Below are positions 7,407 through 16,500 of a stretch of 42,368 nucleotides of DNA, one piece after another. Under the pieces are notes generated by a model. It was not told the DNA's origin, ran no database searches, and saw only the letters and a list, made by a program, of their open reading frames with translations. A program made the position numbers and the translations under genes. Position 1 is the first letter of the stretch, and each line of letters begins with the position of its first letter. Source of the DNA: JBAVEL01 sp049587715 (lineage in GTDB: Bacteria > Bacteroidota > Ignavibacteria > UBA10030 > UBA6906); NCBI GenBank assembly GCA_049587715.1, contig JBAVEL010000163.1, forward strand, positions 1 to 42,368. The letters run 5' to 3'.

Positions 7407-8892
7407 CGATCCGCACGTCCTCCGCACGCACCGTCAGCGGATAGACCGAAATCACCTTGTCCTCATCCAGCACCTCCTGCGGCTTGGGCGTGGCGTAGGT
7501 GATGGGGCTCGGCGCATCGCCCACCAGCGCGTCCCGGAAGCCCACGGCGTCCTTCGTCACGACGGCGATCCGCATGGAGGCCGGGTTCAGGTGCTTCCGG
7601 ATGGCGGCATTCACCTCCTCGCGGGTGATCTGGGTCATCATCGTGCGGAACGTCTCCAGATGGCTTCCGGTGATGCCGTAGAACCGGTCGTCCAGGGCGT
7701 ACCCCAGGCGCTCGGTGGATGTGGGGGCATAGTGCAGGGCGTACTTCCTCAGGAAGCCCCGCGTGAGGTTGAACTCCTCCTCCGACATCCCGCTCTCCCA
7801 GAGGTCCCGGAGCTCCCGCACGGCGGCCCGGAGGGCGAAGTGGCGCGTCTCGTTCGGGACGGGGCGGATCCAGATCTCGAAGATCTGCCTCCGGCGGGCC
7901 ACGTTCTGCGGGGGCATCTGCAGGCGGCCGCCGTTGGGGAAGTGCTCGATGTAGGAATAATCCCCGTAGTTCAGTCCCCGCGCCTCGCGGATCACCTGAT
8001 AGAGATGGCTGCTGGAGTTCCGGTGCTCCCCCAGCCAGGAGTTGGCAATGGCAAGGGCGTACCACTCCCGGGATCCCCTGAGGACCCCGATGGGGAATCC
8101 CATGCTGATGGCGGTGGCGGGGGCGTCCTTCTCCACGATCGTGCACAGAAGGCCCTTGATGGGCCGGGGGGAGGGAGGCGGCACGGCCGGGGGCGCGCCC
8201 GCGGGAAAAGCCCACAGGTCCTTCCTGAGGGCGCCGACCAGGGCTTCGTCATACCCTCCCGTGAGACCCACCACCAGGTTCTGCCGTGTGAAGTGCCGGG
8301 CGTAGAAACCCCGGATGTCCTCCAGGGTGATGCTGCGTACCGCCTCCACGGTTCCCTGGGGAATGTGCCCGTAGGGGGTTCCCGCGAAGATATCCCCGTA
8401 GAGCAACGCCTTTCCCAGCTCCTCGTCGCTGGAGTACCGGAGCTGATTTTCCAGGTAGTTCAGCACCTGGCTCCGGATCCGGTCCAGGTCCTCCTGGAGG
8501 AACGCCGGGCGGAGGATGGCGTCCAGGAACAGGGGGTAGTACTCCGCCAGGTTGTCCCGGTGCGTGCGTCCCGAGAGCACCGTCATCTCCACCGAGGTGG
8601 ACGCATCGTACGAGGATGCCAGGGGATAGAGCTTCTCCAGGATCTGCTCGTAGCGGTTGTTCCGGGTGGAGGCATCCATCAGCATGGCGGCGCTGAGGGC
8701 GGCGAGGCCCTCCTTCCCCGCCGGATCGTCCTGCGAGCCCGCCCGGAACCAGATGCGGAACGAGACCGTCGGGTCGTTGCGGACGGGGAGCAGCACCAGG
8801 GCGTCCGTGGGAATGCCTTCCTCCCCCGCAGCGCGGGGAACGGCTGCGCACAGCAGGCAGAGAAGCGGCAGCAGTGTCTGGGCCCTGTTCAT
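7378..8892 (-). CDS. Non-catalytic M16 (insulinase-like) peptidase subunit, secreted
   Basis: The 504-residue protein has a signal peptide (hydrophobic LLPLLCLLCAAV, cleavage after AAG) and the M16 fold, but no HxxEH zinc motif. Where the active subunit has GKTGFAHFFEH, this one has GKEGLAALSAAML. The second M16 domain is present, with the R/Y region (TERLGYALDDRFYG). In heterodimeric M16B proteases such an inactive subunit pairs with an active one and helps hold the peptide. The gene follows the active subunit with an ATGA overlap (8889-8892), so a 1:1 complex in the periplasm is likely. The gene end overlaps the convergent deoxyribosyltransferase-like gene. Confidence 0.88.
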   Translation of the reverse strand: MNRAQTLLPLLCLLCAAVPRAAGEEGIPTDALVLLPVRNDPTVSFRIWFRAGSQDDPAGKEGLAALSAAMLMDASTRNNRYEQILEKLYPLASSYDASTSVEMTVLSGRTHRDNLAEYYPLFLDAILRPAFLQEDLDRIRSQVLNYLENQLRYSSDEELGKALLYGDIFAGTPYGHIPQGTVEAVRSITLEDIRGFYARHFTRQNLVVGLTGGYDEALVGALRKDLWAFPAGAPPAVPPPSPRPIKGLLCTIVEKDAPATAISMGFPIGVLRGSREWYALAIANSWLGEHRNSSSHLYQVIREARGLNYGDYSYIEHFPNGGRLQMPPQNVARRRQIFEIWIRPVPNETRHFALRAAVRELRDLWESGMSEEEFNLTRGFLRKYALHYAPTSTERLGYALDDRFYGITGSHLETFRTMMTQITREEVNAAIRKHLNPASMRIAVVTKDAVGFRDALVGDAPSPITYATPKPQEVLDEDKVISVYPLTVRAEDVRIVTVQDLFAR

Positions 8893-10223
8893 TGGCGCGC
8901 TCCTTTCAGGACGATGGTGGTGCTCCGTTCCGGCGTGAAATAGTGGTGGGCGGCCTGCATGATGTCCTCGGGGGTGACGGTCTCCATGGCCGCATAGAGC
9001 CCCTCCACCACCTCCAGGCCTCCCGTGACCGCCACAAACCGGGCCAGGCCACCCGCCACGTTGTCGGGCGTGTCCAGGCCCATCAGGAAGCCGTACTTGT
9101 TCCGGCGCTTCAGGTCATCCAGCTTCTTGCGGGCCACCGGGGTGGCCCGGAATTCCTCCAGCGTCCGGATGACCGCATCCCGCACCAGAGGGACATCCTC
9201 CTCCTTCTTGACCATGGAGTACACCTCGAACAGGGGGGCATCCCTGTTGGCGGGAATGCCTGCCCCGATGAACTGCACGGTCTGATCCTGAATCACGAGC
9301 TTCCGGTAGAGGTCGCTGTTCTCACCGAAGGCCAGGTCTCCCAGCAGCAGGGCCGCCACATACCCTCTGTTGGAGGGGTCCAGGGGATCCCCCTTCCACG
9401 CCATGTTCAGGATGGGAAGGGTACGCCCCGCATAGGAGACCTCCGCCGAGCGGGCCCCTTTCTGCGGGGGCTCGGGCGTCACCTGCGGCGCCTCATATCC
9501 CCTCTCCCAGCCGGCGTAGTATTTCCTCACAAGCTTCATCACCCCTTCCCCGTCCACGTCCCCGACGATCAACAGGACGGTGTTCTCGGGCCTGTAGAAG
9601 CGGCGGAAGAAGGAGCGGCTGTACTCGAAGGCCTCCGGCATCGCCTTGATGTCCGCCTCGAAGCCCATCGTGGTGTGCTTGTAGGTGTGCACGTCGTAGG
9701 CAAGCTCCTGCATCTTCTCGTTCAGCAGGGCGTAGGGGTTGGTGATGTTCTTCCGGTATTCCCCGTACACGGCTCCCGCTTCGGTCTGGAACACGGTCTT
9801 GTCGTACTCCAGGTTCCGGAACCGGTCGCTCTCCAGCTCCATCACCCGCTCCAGATCCTCCCGGGCGAAGTTGAGATGGTAGCAGGTGTAGTCGTCGGTC
9901 GTGTAGGCGTTGGCATCCGCCCCGATGCTTGTCATGATGCTGTCATACACGGGCCCCGGATAGGTGCGGGTCCCCCGGAACATCATGTGCTCGAAGAAGT
10001 GTGCGAAGCCCGTTTTCCCCGGCTCCACCTCGTCCCGGCTCCCCGTGCGGACCACGGAGTAGTAGGCCACCAGTCCCGGACTCTCCATGGGGATCACGTA
10101 CACCGTGAGCCCGTTGGGGAGCACGTCCCGGTGATAGGGGTACGGAAAGATGGTCCCCGCGCCCGCGGCCGCCCCGCACAGGGGAAGGCAGCACAGGACG
10201 CGCACAACAAGATTGGTACTCAT
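8889..10223 (-). CDS. Catalytic M16 (insulinase/pitrilysin-like) zinc peptidase, secreted
   Basis: The 444-residue protein has a signal peptide (residues 1-23, ending GAAAGAG), the inverted zinc motif HFFEH at 75-79 and the distal glutamate in QTEAGAVYGEY, as expected for an active M16B subunit. Family members degrade unfolded peptides inside a clamshell chamber. The start at 10223 is preferred over an upstream in-frame extension because GGGAGAG (10234-10228) sits at proper distance and the signal peptide begins there. It is translationally coupled to the inactive partner downstream and follows a UPF0145 gene by 50 bases. Confidence 0.93.
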   Translation of the reverse strand: MSTNLVVRVLCCLPLCGAAAGAGTIFPYPYHRDVLPNGLTVYVIPMESPGLVAYYSVVRTGSRDEVEPGKTGFAHFFEHMMFRGTRTYPGPVYDSIMTSIGADANAYTTDDYTCYHLNFAREDLERVMELESDRFRNLEYDKTVFQTEAGAVYGEYRKNITNPYALLNEKMQELAYDVHTYKHTTMGFEADIKAMPEAFEYSRSFFRRFYRPENTVLLIVGDVDGEGVMKLVRKYYAGWERGYEAPQVTPEPPQKGARSAEVSYAGRTLPILNMAWKGDPLDPSNRGYVAALLLGDLAFGENSDLYRKLVIQDQTVQFIGAGIPANRDAPLFEVYSMVKKEEDVPLVRDAVIRTLEEFRATPVARKKLDDLKRRNKYGFLMGLDTPDNVAGGLARFVAVTGGLEVVEGLYAAMETVTPEDIMQAAHHYFTPERSTTIVLKGARQ

Positions 10224-10227
10224 GAGT

Positions 10228-10234
10228 CTCTCCC
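10228..10234 (-). promoter_or_regulatory. Ribosome binding site deciding the start of the catalytic M16 gene
   Basis: On the minus strand GGGAGAG precedes ATG (10223) by four bases. It supports the shorter start over the longer open frame that would begin at 10277 inside the UPF0145 stop region. Confidence 0.55.
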
Positions 10235-10273
10235 GTAGGTTGCGTTGGCGCCGGCGCCCGGGGCGCCGGAGGG

Positions 10274-10594
10274 TCATTCCAGCACCACGGCCGTGCCGCT
10301 GGCGCTTACCATCAGCATGCTGCCGTTGGTTCCGATGGTTTCGTAGTCCAGGTCCACCCCGATCACGGCGTTCCCCCCCATGCTCTGGGCCTGCTGGGTC
10401 ATTTCCTGAATCGCAATCTCCTTGGCCTTCCGCAGCTCCTGCTCGTAGGCCGCCGAGCGTCCCCCCACGATGTCCCGTATCCCGGCGAAGAAATCCTTGA
10501 AGATGTTCGCCCCCAGGATGGCTTCCCCGCTTACGAGGCCCAGGTAGCGCACCACCTTTCTCCCCTCCACGGTGTTGGTCGTCAGAACCAGCAT
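10274..10594 (-). CDS. UPF0145 (YbjQ-like) heavy-metal-binding-domain family protein
   Basis: A 106-residue soluble protein that matches the YbjQ/UPF0145 family along its full length: the N-terminal MLVLTTNTVEGRKVVRYLGLVSGE, the central EQELRKAKEIAIQEM helix, AQSMGGNAVIGVDLDYETIG and the closing SASGTAVVL strand. The fold forms a pentameric barrel in solved relatives. The biological role is unknown despite the historical heavy-metal-binding label. It lies within a leftward run of peptidase genes, 31 bases after the rhomboid gene, and is very likely co-transcribed with it. Confidence 0.9.
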   Translation of the reverse strand: MLVLTTNTVEGRKVVRYLGLVSGEAILGANIFKDFFAGIRDIVGGRSAAYEQELRKAKEIAIQEMTQQAQSMGGNAVIGVDLDYETIGTNGSMLMVSASGTAVVLE

Positions 10595-10625
10595 GCGATG
10601 TCTTCCTCCTTCCGTCGCTATGATG

Positions 10626-11366
10626 TCAGTCTCTGCTGAATCGGTCCAGAAAACCCCTTTCCGCGTCCGTCAGGCTCCCCGGACCCGCCTGCTCCAGCTT
10701 GGCCAGGATGCGGTCCAGCTCCTCCCTGTTCACCGGGTGCAGGTGCTCCCGGGGGATGTTCCGCCACCGGAGCACCTCCCCCGGGCGGGGAGCGGAAGGG
10801 GCCGCCCCCGTGATGCTCCGCATCCGGGCGCGGCGGAAACGCAAGAAGAGGTATCCCCCCAGGAAGCCCCCCAGGTGCCCGAAGTGCGCGATGCCGTCTC
10901 CCCCCCCGCCGAGCCCCCCCCAGAGCGAGAGAAGGGTCAGCACCACCACCATCGTGCGCGCCTCCACGGGGAGGACGCCCCAGACATAGATGGGTGCCCG
11001 GGGCCAGAAGGCGGCGAATCCCAGCATCACTCCGTACACCGCCCCCGAGGCGCCGATGATGCCCGTCATGGGATGCACAAAGGAGAGAAGGGCTCCCGTC
11101 ATGCCGCTCGTGAAGTAGATCCCCACAAAGCCGCGGCTTCCCAGCTCCAGCTCCAGCCGGGGGCCGAAGAAGAAGAGTCCCAGCATGTTCATGAAGATGT
11201 GGAGGAACCCGCCGTGCAGGAACATGTACGTCACGAGGGTCCAGGGCCGGAGGAGGAACTCCGCCGGAACAAAGGAGAGCTCGCGCTCCAACCCCGGCCG
11301 GAGCGTCTGGAGAACGAACATCAGGCCGTTCGCCAGCATCAGCCGGAGAACCCAGGGAGTGATCAT
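10626..11366 (-). CDS. Rhomboid family intramembrane serine protease
   Basis: The 246-residue membrane protein has about six transmembrane helices. It carries the catalytic serine motif GASG with Ser107, the catalytic histidine in HFGHLGG (probably His164) and the HxxxN pair (H56, N60) on an earlier helix that stabilises the oxyanion. A cytosolic C-terminal tail of about 65 residues ends in REELDRILAKLEQAGPGSLTDAERGFLDRFS, a short helical domain seen on many FCB rhomboids. It would cleave transmembrane substrates; none can be named. It starts 13 bases after the upstream metallopeptidase stop and belongs to the same operon. Confidence 0.94.
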   Translation of the reverse strand: MITPWVLRLMLANGLMFVLQTLRPGLERELSFVPAEFLLRPWTLVTYMFLHGGFLHIFMNMLGLFFFGPRLELELGSRGFVGIYFTSGMTGALLSFVHPMTGIIGASGAVYGVMLGFAAFWPRAPIYVWGVLPVEARTMVVVLTLLSLWGGLGGGGDGIAHFGHLGGFLGGYLFLRFRRARMRSITGAAPSAPRPGEVLRWRNIPREHLHPVNREELDRILAKLEQAGPGSLTDAERGFLDRFSRD

Positions 11367-11379
11367 GCGTGTGCGGACC

Positions 11380-13479
11380 CTATCGCAGGACCCCGCCTGC
11401 CAGGGCCCGCTCCACGGCCGCCAGCATCGCCTCGGCCCCCACGGGGGCTCCCGTGGCGCGCTCCATCCAGAGGTCGGGGGCGATGCTCCCCGAGCGGATC
11501 ATCCGCTCCACTTCCGGACCGATGCTCCCCGCCTTGCGCATCTGCTCCTCCACCTGGTGGGCGATCAGATGCCCCAGCGGATAGTCGGGCAGATACAGGA
11601 AGGAATGAATGATGTGGGAGTAAACGCCCAGGAGCGTCACGTCCTTCACGCCGATCACGGGCGCGTAGTAGGTGTTCCAGATGTCCCGTGCAATCCCCAG
11701 GGTGGCCTCCCGGAGCTCGGCGGGGTTGGCGTCCGGATGCGCGTACATCCAGCGCCAGACCGCCATGTCCACCAGCGCCACCGCGGCAATCTCGCAGGTG
11801 GCCCAGTAGTCGTGCACGGCTGTGAACGCCTCGCTCCGCTCGTCGGGCTTCGTGAGGCCCAGAAGCTCCAGGTCCTTGGCCTGGAAGACGAATGCCATTG
11901 CCTCGGTGAACGCCGTATTGGGAACACCCGCCAGCAGGGAATGGTCCATGTCCTTCATGGAGAGCACCTGCTCCACGTTGTGGCCCAGCTCATGGACGGC
12001 GATGTTGTAGCCCTTGTAGTCCATCCCCGAGGCCCCCACCCGCGTTCTGAGGCGGGCGCTGGCCTCCCGCATGGCGGGACCCCAGGCATGGCCCGATCCC
12101 CGGGCCGGATCCACCTCGATGTTGGCTGCCAGGTATGCGGCGCGCTCGGGGGGGAATCCCAGCTCCCTCAGGATGCGGGGGATGTCCGCCTTGAACGCCT
12201 CGGAGGTGGGATACGTCCGGCGGGTTCTCTCATCCAGCTCGGTCTCGGCGTACGGCCCCTTCTGCCGGAAGCCGTTGTACCAGATATCGAAGGGCTCCAG
12301 GGGTCTTCCCAGCCGCTCCCGGATCAGGCCGCCGACGCGGGGAAGAAGGGGGGAGGTGAGAAGGGCCCGGAACATCCCCGCCACCCGCTCCTCGGTGATT
12401 TCCCGCCCCTCGTTGAAGCTCCTCTCCATGTGCGTTGGCGCCGTGGGGGAATAGGGGTCCGCCATCCGGGTTGCGTGGAAGGTCTTGAGGAGCACGGCGT
12501 ACCTTGTGTCCGGCTCCCGGTCGCCCGTCACGCGCATCCCCACCGGGGCGGGCTCTCCCGCATCCTGCGCCGATGCCGGGCGCACATTGTTTGTGACGGG
12601 GTTCCAGTCCACGTGGGGGTTGTTCACCACCACCGCCGGAATCGTCTGGTCCACGATCCGCTCCATCGCCTTCTGGATCATCCTCTGCCTGGCCAGGGCC
12701 GCCTCGGTGTCCCGGGCCGAGTAGTCCGCCTTGATTTCGTCCCGCAGGTTCCAGTGCGACAGGAGCCGCTTCCCCGCCGGGAAGAGCCGCTTCCCCCCGC
12801 CGTCCACAAGATGGTGCATCCAGAGATTATACTCGGCGATGTACTGGTCGGCCGCCGCCGAGGCCTCCCCGATGGCAAGCCCCACCTCCGCCGGCACCCT
12901 CCGGGAGAACCTCTGCGCCAGACGCGCCTCCGCCCACTGGCGCCGGGACCATCCCGATCCCTCCTGCAGGCGCTGCTCCAGGGTGGTGAGGGGGAAGTTG
13001 AGCAGCACCACGAAGGCCAGCTTGTTGGCAAAGAAGTCGTCGTTCAGGTGCGCCGCCGGCTGATATCCGGCGAAGATCTCGTCGAACGGAAGGATGGGTC
13101 CCAGATCCAGGTCCGCCTGCCTCCGCATGGCCAGCGTGATGAGGTTCAGGTGCCCGCCCGTCTTCTCCAGCAGGAACTGGAACCGGTCGAACATGGCATC
13201 CAGGGTGGCCTGATCCCCCGCAAAGTGGGTGCGCGCGAACTGCTCGAATGAGGCCGCATCCCCGTCTTCCTCCCGCCAGAAATCCCCCGCCTGCCGGAGC
13301 CCCCGTTTGATTCTCTGGGCGGCCCCCTCCCCGTACCGGGCGCCCAGCTCCTTCTCCAGCTTCGCCGTGACTCCCACCATCCACGAGGGCTTCTGTGCCG
13401 TCTCACCGGCGGGCGTGCCCGCCATGGCCGCTCCCGTCATGATCCACCCCGCCGCAATGATGCATGCAATCGTCTTCAT
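11380..13479 (-). CDS. Secreted gluzincin metallopeptidase of uncertain family
   Basis: The 699-residue protein has a clear signal peptide (MKTIACIIAAGWIMTGAAMA). The zinc site HELGH spans 496-500, within YNIAVHELGHNVEQVL, and a probable third ligand is E526 in AFTEAMAFVFQAKD. The geometry (HExxH, then a Glu about 25 residues on) is that of gluzincins such as M3 or M2. The M3 signature HEFGH and its flanks are not matched, so the family is left open. The large helical N-terminal part has no feature I recognise. A good AAGGAG site precedes the ATG, and a promoter (13539-13567) suggests it heads the five-gene peptidase operon ending at 7378. Confidence 0.75.
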   Translation of the reverse strand: MKTIACIIAAGWIMTGAAMAGTPAGETAQKPSWMVGVTAKLEKELGARYGEGAAQRIKRGLRQAGDFWREEDGDAASFEQFARTHFAGDQATLDAMFDRFQFLLEKTGGHLNLITLAMRRQADLDLGPILPFDEIFAGYQPAAHLNDDFFANKLAFVVLLNFPLTTLEQRLQEGSGWSRRQWAEARLAQRFSRRVPAEVGLAIGEASAAADQYIAEYNLWMHHLVDGGGKRLFPAGKRLLSHWNLRDEIKADYSARDTEAALARQRMIQKAMERIVDQTIPAVVVNNPHVDWNPVTNNVRPASAQDAGEPAPVGMRVTGDREPDTRYAVLLKTFHATRMADPYSPTAPTHMERSFNEGREITEERVAGMFRALLTSPLLPRVGGLIRERLGRPLEPFDIWYNGFRQKGPYAETELDERTRRTYPTSEAFKADIPRILRELGFPPERAAYLAANIEVDPARGSGHAWGPAMREASARLRTRVGASGMDYKGYNIAVHELGHNVEQVLSMKDMDHSLLAGVPNTAFTEAMAFVFQAKDLELLGLTKPDERSEAFTAVHDYWATCEIAAVALVDMAVWRWMYAHPDANPAELREATLGIARDIWNTYYAPVIGVKDVTLLGVYSHIIHSFLYLPDYPLGHLIAHQVEEQMRKAGSIGPEVERMIRSGSIAPDLWMERATGAPVGAEAMLAAVERALAGGVLR

Positions 13480-13485
13480 GGCTTT

Positions 13486-13491
13486 CTCCTT
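13486..13491 (-). promoter_or_regulatory. Strong Shine-Dalgarno site of the metallopeptidase gene
   Basis: AAGGAG on the minus strand lies six or seven bases before ATG 13479. Clear sites of this kind in the window argue against a typical Bacteroidota host, where they are rare. Confidence 0.7.
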
Positions 13492-13538
13492 TACCGGCCT
13501 TGTCTCCCCCGGCCTGCGAGGGGTCCCCCTAAGACTTC

Positions 13539-13567
13539 AACGTACGTTTTTCCGCCCAGACGGGCAA
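13539..13567 (-). promoter_or_regulatory. Predicted promoter of the peptidase operon
   Basis: Reading leftwards, TTGCCC (13567-13562), a 17-base spacer and TACGTT (13544-13539) precede the metallopeptidase start by about 60 bases. The site lies in the 95-bp gap after the BNR gene. Confidence 0.45.
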
Positions 13568-13574
13568 CCGCTCC

Positions 13575-16500
13575 TCACGGCCGCTTCCACATGGGGATCC
13601 GCCCCGGCGTCCAGGGTGCGGCCGCACCTTCCAGCGACTCCTCCAGCGCCTTCATGTCCGTGCCCGCCAGGCCGCGCAGCTCCGCCACGAGGGGCTCGAA
13701 TTCCTCCTCCGCCGCCTCCAGGGAGCGGCGCATGGTGAGCGTGGGCGCTGAGGAGGAGAGCCACTGGTCTCCCACGATTCCGTCGATCCTGTCCATGATC
13801 GACGGAGGTGTCCCCTCGTTCCGGCTGCGGAGTGTGCGGTCTCCGCGGAGCCGCCTGAGGAGCAGGTTCATCTTCCCCTCCAGCCGGGAGCACTCCTCGG
13901 CCATCCCGGCGGGAGCCCTGTGCGCGTCCTCGGCGGCCTTCCGGAGGAGGGCCATTCTCCCTTTCATCTCATCCAGGAGCCGCCCCGCCCCGTAGGCGGC
14001 CCGCTGGAGCTCGCCCACCCGCATCTGGAAGGCCGACAGGCCCCCCCTGTCCGCCGCGGGGAGGGTGGTGTTCCGAAGCAGCACGGCCGTGAAGCTCACC
14101 GGCCCCGCCAGGACCCTCTCCGTTCCGTCCACACGGGCCGAGACTGTGCAGCGATAGACACCCGGCATGGCAAACGGCCCCTGGTCCGGCTCGGCGAAGG
14201 CGTCCTCCGGATCCGGGCCCGAGAGACTGGCCGGCGTTGTGGGTGCATAGCGGAGGTCCCATTCCACCCGGTGGATGCCCGCCTTCACCCCGCCCGTCAG
14301 GCGGCGCACCGTGTTTCCCTCCTCATCCGTGATGGTGAGCAGTACGGCGGGGGGCTCCTCCTCATCCTCCCTCCGCAGCTCCTCCCAGGAGGGATACGCC
14401 GCGGGGTCCCCCCTCTTCCGGGCTTCCTTCTCCAGGGCCTGCCGCCGCTCTTTGCGTGTCTTCAGGTCCTCCTTCAGGTAGTAGGTCAGGATCGCCGCGG
14501 GGCCGAGGTTCTCCCCCATGTAGAAGGTCTCACCCAGAAAGGCCTTCCCCTTGTACCCGTACGGGCGGGACTGTATGTACATGAGGGCCTGGCGGGTTCC
14601 AAAGAGGTGCGCCTCCCTCTCCAGCACCGTCTCCGTGAGATCGCGCAGCGGCGCATAGTCATCCAGCACGTAGAACCCCCTCCCGAAGGTTCCGAGGACC
14701 AGGTCGTTCTCCCTCCTCTGGATATCAATGTCCCGCACGGCGATGGTGGGAAGCCCCCCCGTCATGCGGATCCACTTCTTCCCCCCGTCCACGGTGCAGA
14801 ACACCCCGAACTCGGTCCCGGCGAACAGCAGCTCCGGCTTTCCATGGTCCTCTGCCAGGGCATAGACGGGGCCGTTGGCGGGAAGGTTTCCCGCGATGGA
14901 GCTCCAGCTTCTGCCCGCGTCGGTGCTGCGGTAGAGGTAGGGCCGGAAGTCCGCCTCCTTGTGGTGGTCGAAGGCGGCATACACCGTGCGGGCATCGTGC
15001 CGGGAGGCCTCCAGCCGGCTGACGTAGGCCCGCTCGGGCACGCCCGGCACCCCCTCGATCTTCCGCCAGGCGGCGCCCCCGTTCTCGGAGACATGGATGA
15101 GCCCGTCATCCGAGCCGGTCCAGAGGATACCCTCCGCCACGGGCGATTCGGAAAGGGCCGTGATATTCCCGTAGAGGGAGGTGGAGGCGTTCTTGGCCAC
15201 CGCGTCCACGCCCCAGACGGTTCCCATCACGGGGAGAGCGTTCCGGTCCAGGGCCCGGGTGAGGTCCCCGCTCACGGGAATCCAGGAATCCCCCCGGTCA
15301 TCCGAACGGAACAGGATGTTGGCCGCAAAATAGAGGCGCGTGTGCGCGTGGGGGCTGATGATCAGGGGGGAATCCCAGTTCCAGCGGAGCGGCGGCTCCC
15401 CCTTTCCCTCCACCGGCCTGATGCCCGTGATCTCCCCGCTCCGCCTGTCGTGGCGCACGAGCCCGCCGTACTGCGACTGGGAGTAAACGATGCCGGGATC
15501 CTCGGGATCCACCTGCGTCTCGAACCCGTCTCCGCTTGTGGTGATAAACCAGTCGCAGTTGTTCACTCCCGCCGAGCTCACCGTGCGGGAGGGCCCCCCG
15601 ATGGTGCAGTTGTCCTGGGTCCCCCCGTAGATGTTGTAGAAGGGAAGGGCATTGTCCACCGTCACCCGGTAGAACTGGGTCACAGGGAGGTTGGGAAGGA
15701 ACTTCCAGGTGCGGCCCCTGTCGAAGCTCTCGTAGAGCCCCCCGTCGCCCCCCGCCAGGTAGTGGCTGGTGTTCTGCGGGTTGACCCAGAGGGCGTGATT
15801 GTCCACGTGCTTGGCCTTCTCCCCCAGGTTGCGCCAGGTTCTGCCCCCGTCCTGTGAGACCTTCAGGTACACGTCCATGGAGTAGATCCGGTCCGGGTCC
15901 AGAGGGTCGCACACCAGCTCGCTGTAGTACTGCGCGCTCGCGCTGGCGTAGTCTCCCCGCTTCTCCCATGACTCGCCCCTGTCGGTGGAGCGGTACACCC
16001 CCCCTTTCCGCCCGGCCAGCTCGATCAGGGCGAACACCACGTCCGGCCGCACGGGGGAGAGGGCGAGGCCGATCCGGCCCATCTCCTCGGCGGGGAGTCC
16101 GCGGGTCAGCTTCCTCCAGGTCTTTCCCCCGTCCTCCGATTTGTAGAGGGCTGACTCGGGTCCGCCGTTGATGAGGGTCCAGACGTGCCTGCGCCGCTGG
16201 TACGATGCGGCATACAGAAGGTCCGGGTTGCGCGGGTCCATGGCGATATCCGTCACCCCCGTGTTGGGGCTGATGCTCAGGACCGCGTTCCAGCTTCCCC
16301 CCCCGTCCGTGGTCTTGTAGAGCCCCCTGTCGCCGCCCGGTCCCCAGAGGGGACCCTGCGCCGCCGCGTACACGATGTCGCTCGAGCGCGGGTCCACCAG
16401 GATCTTCCCGATGTGTTCCGAGCGCTTGAGGCCCGTGTTGGTCCAGCTCTTTCCTCCGTCATCCGACCGGTACACGCCGTCGCCGTACGATACGCTCCGC

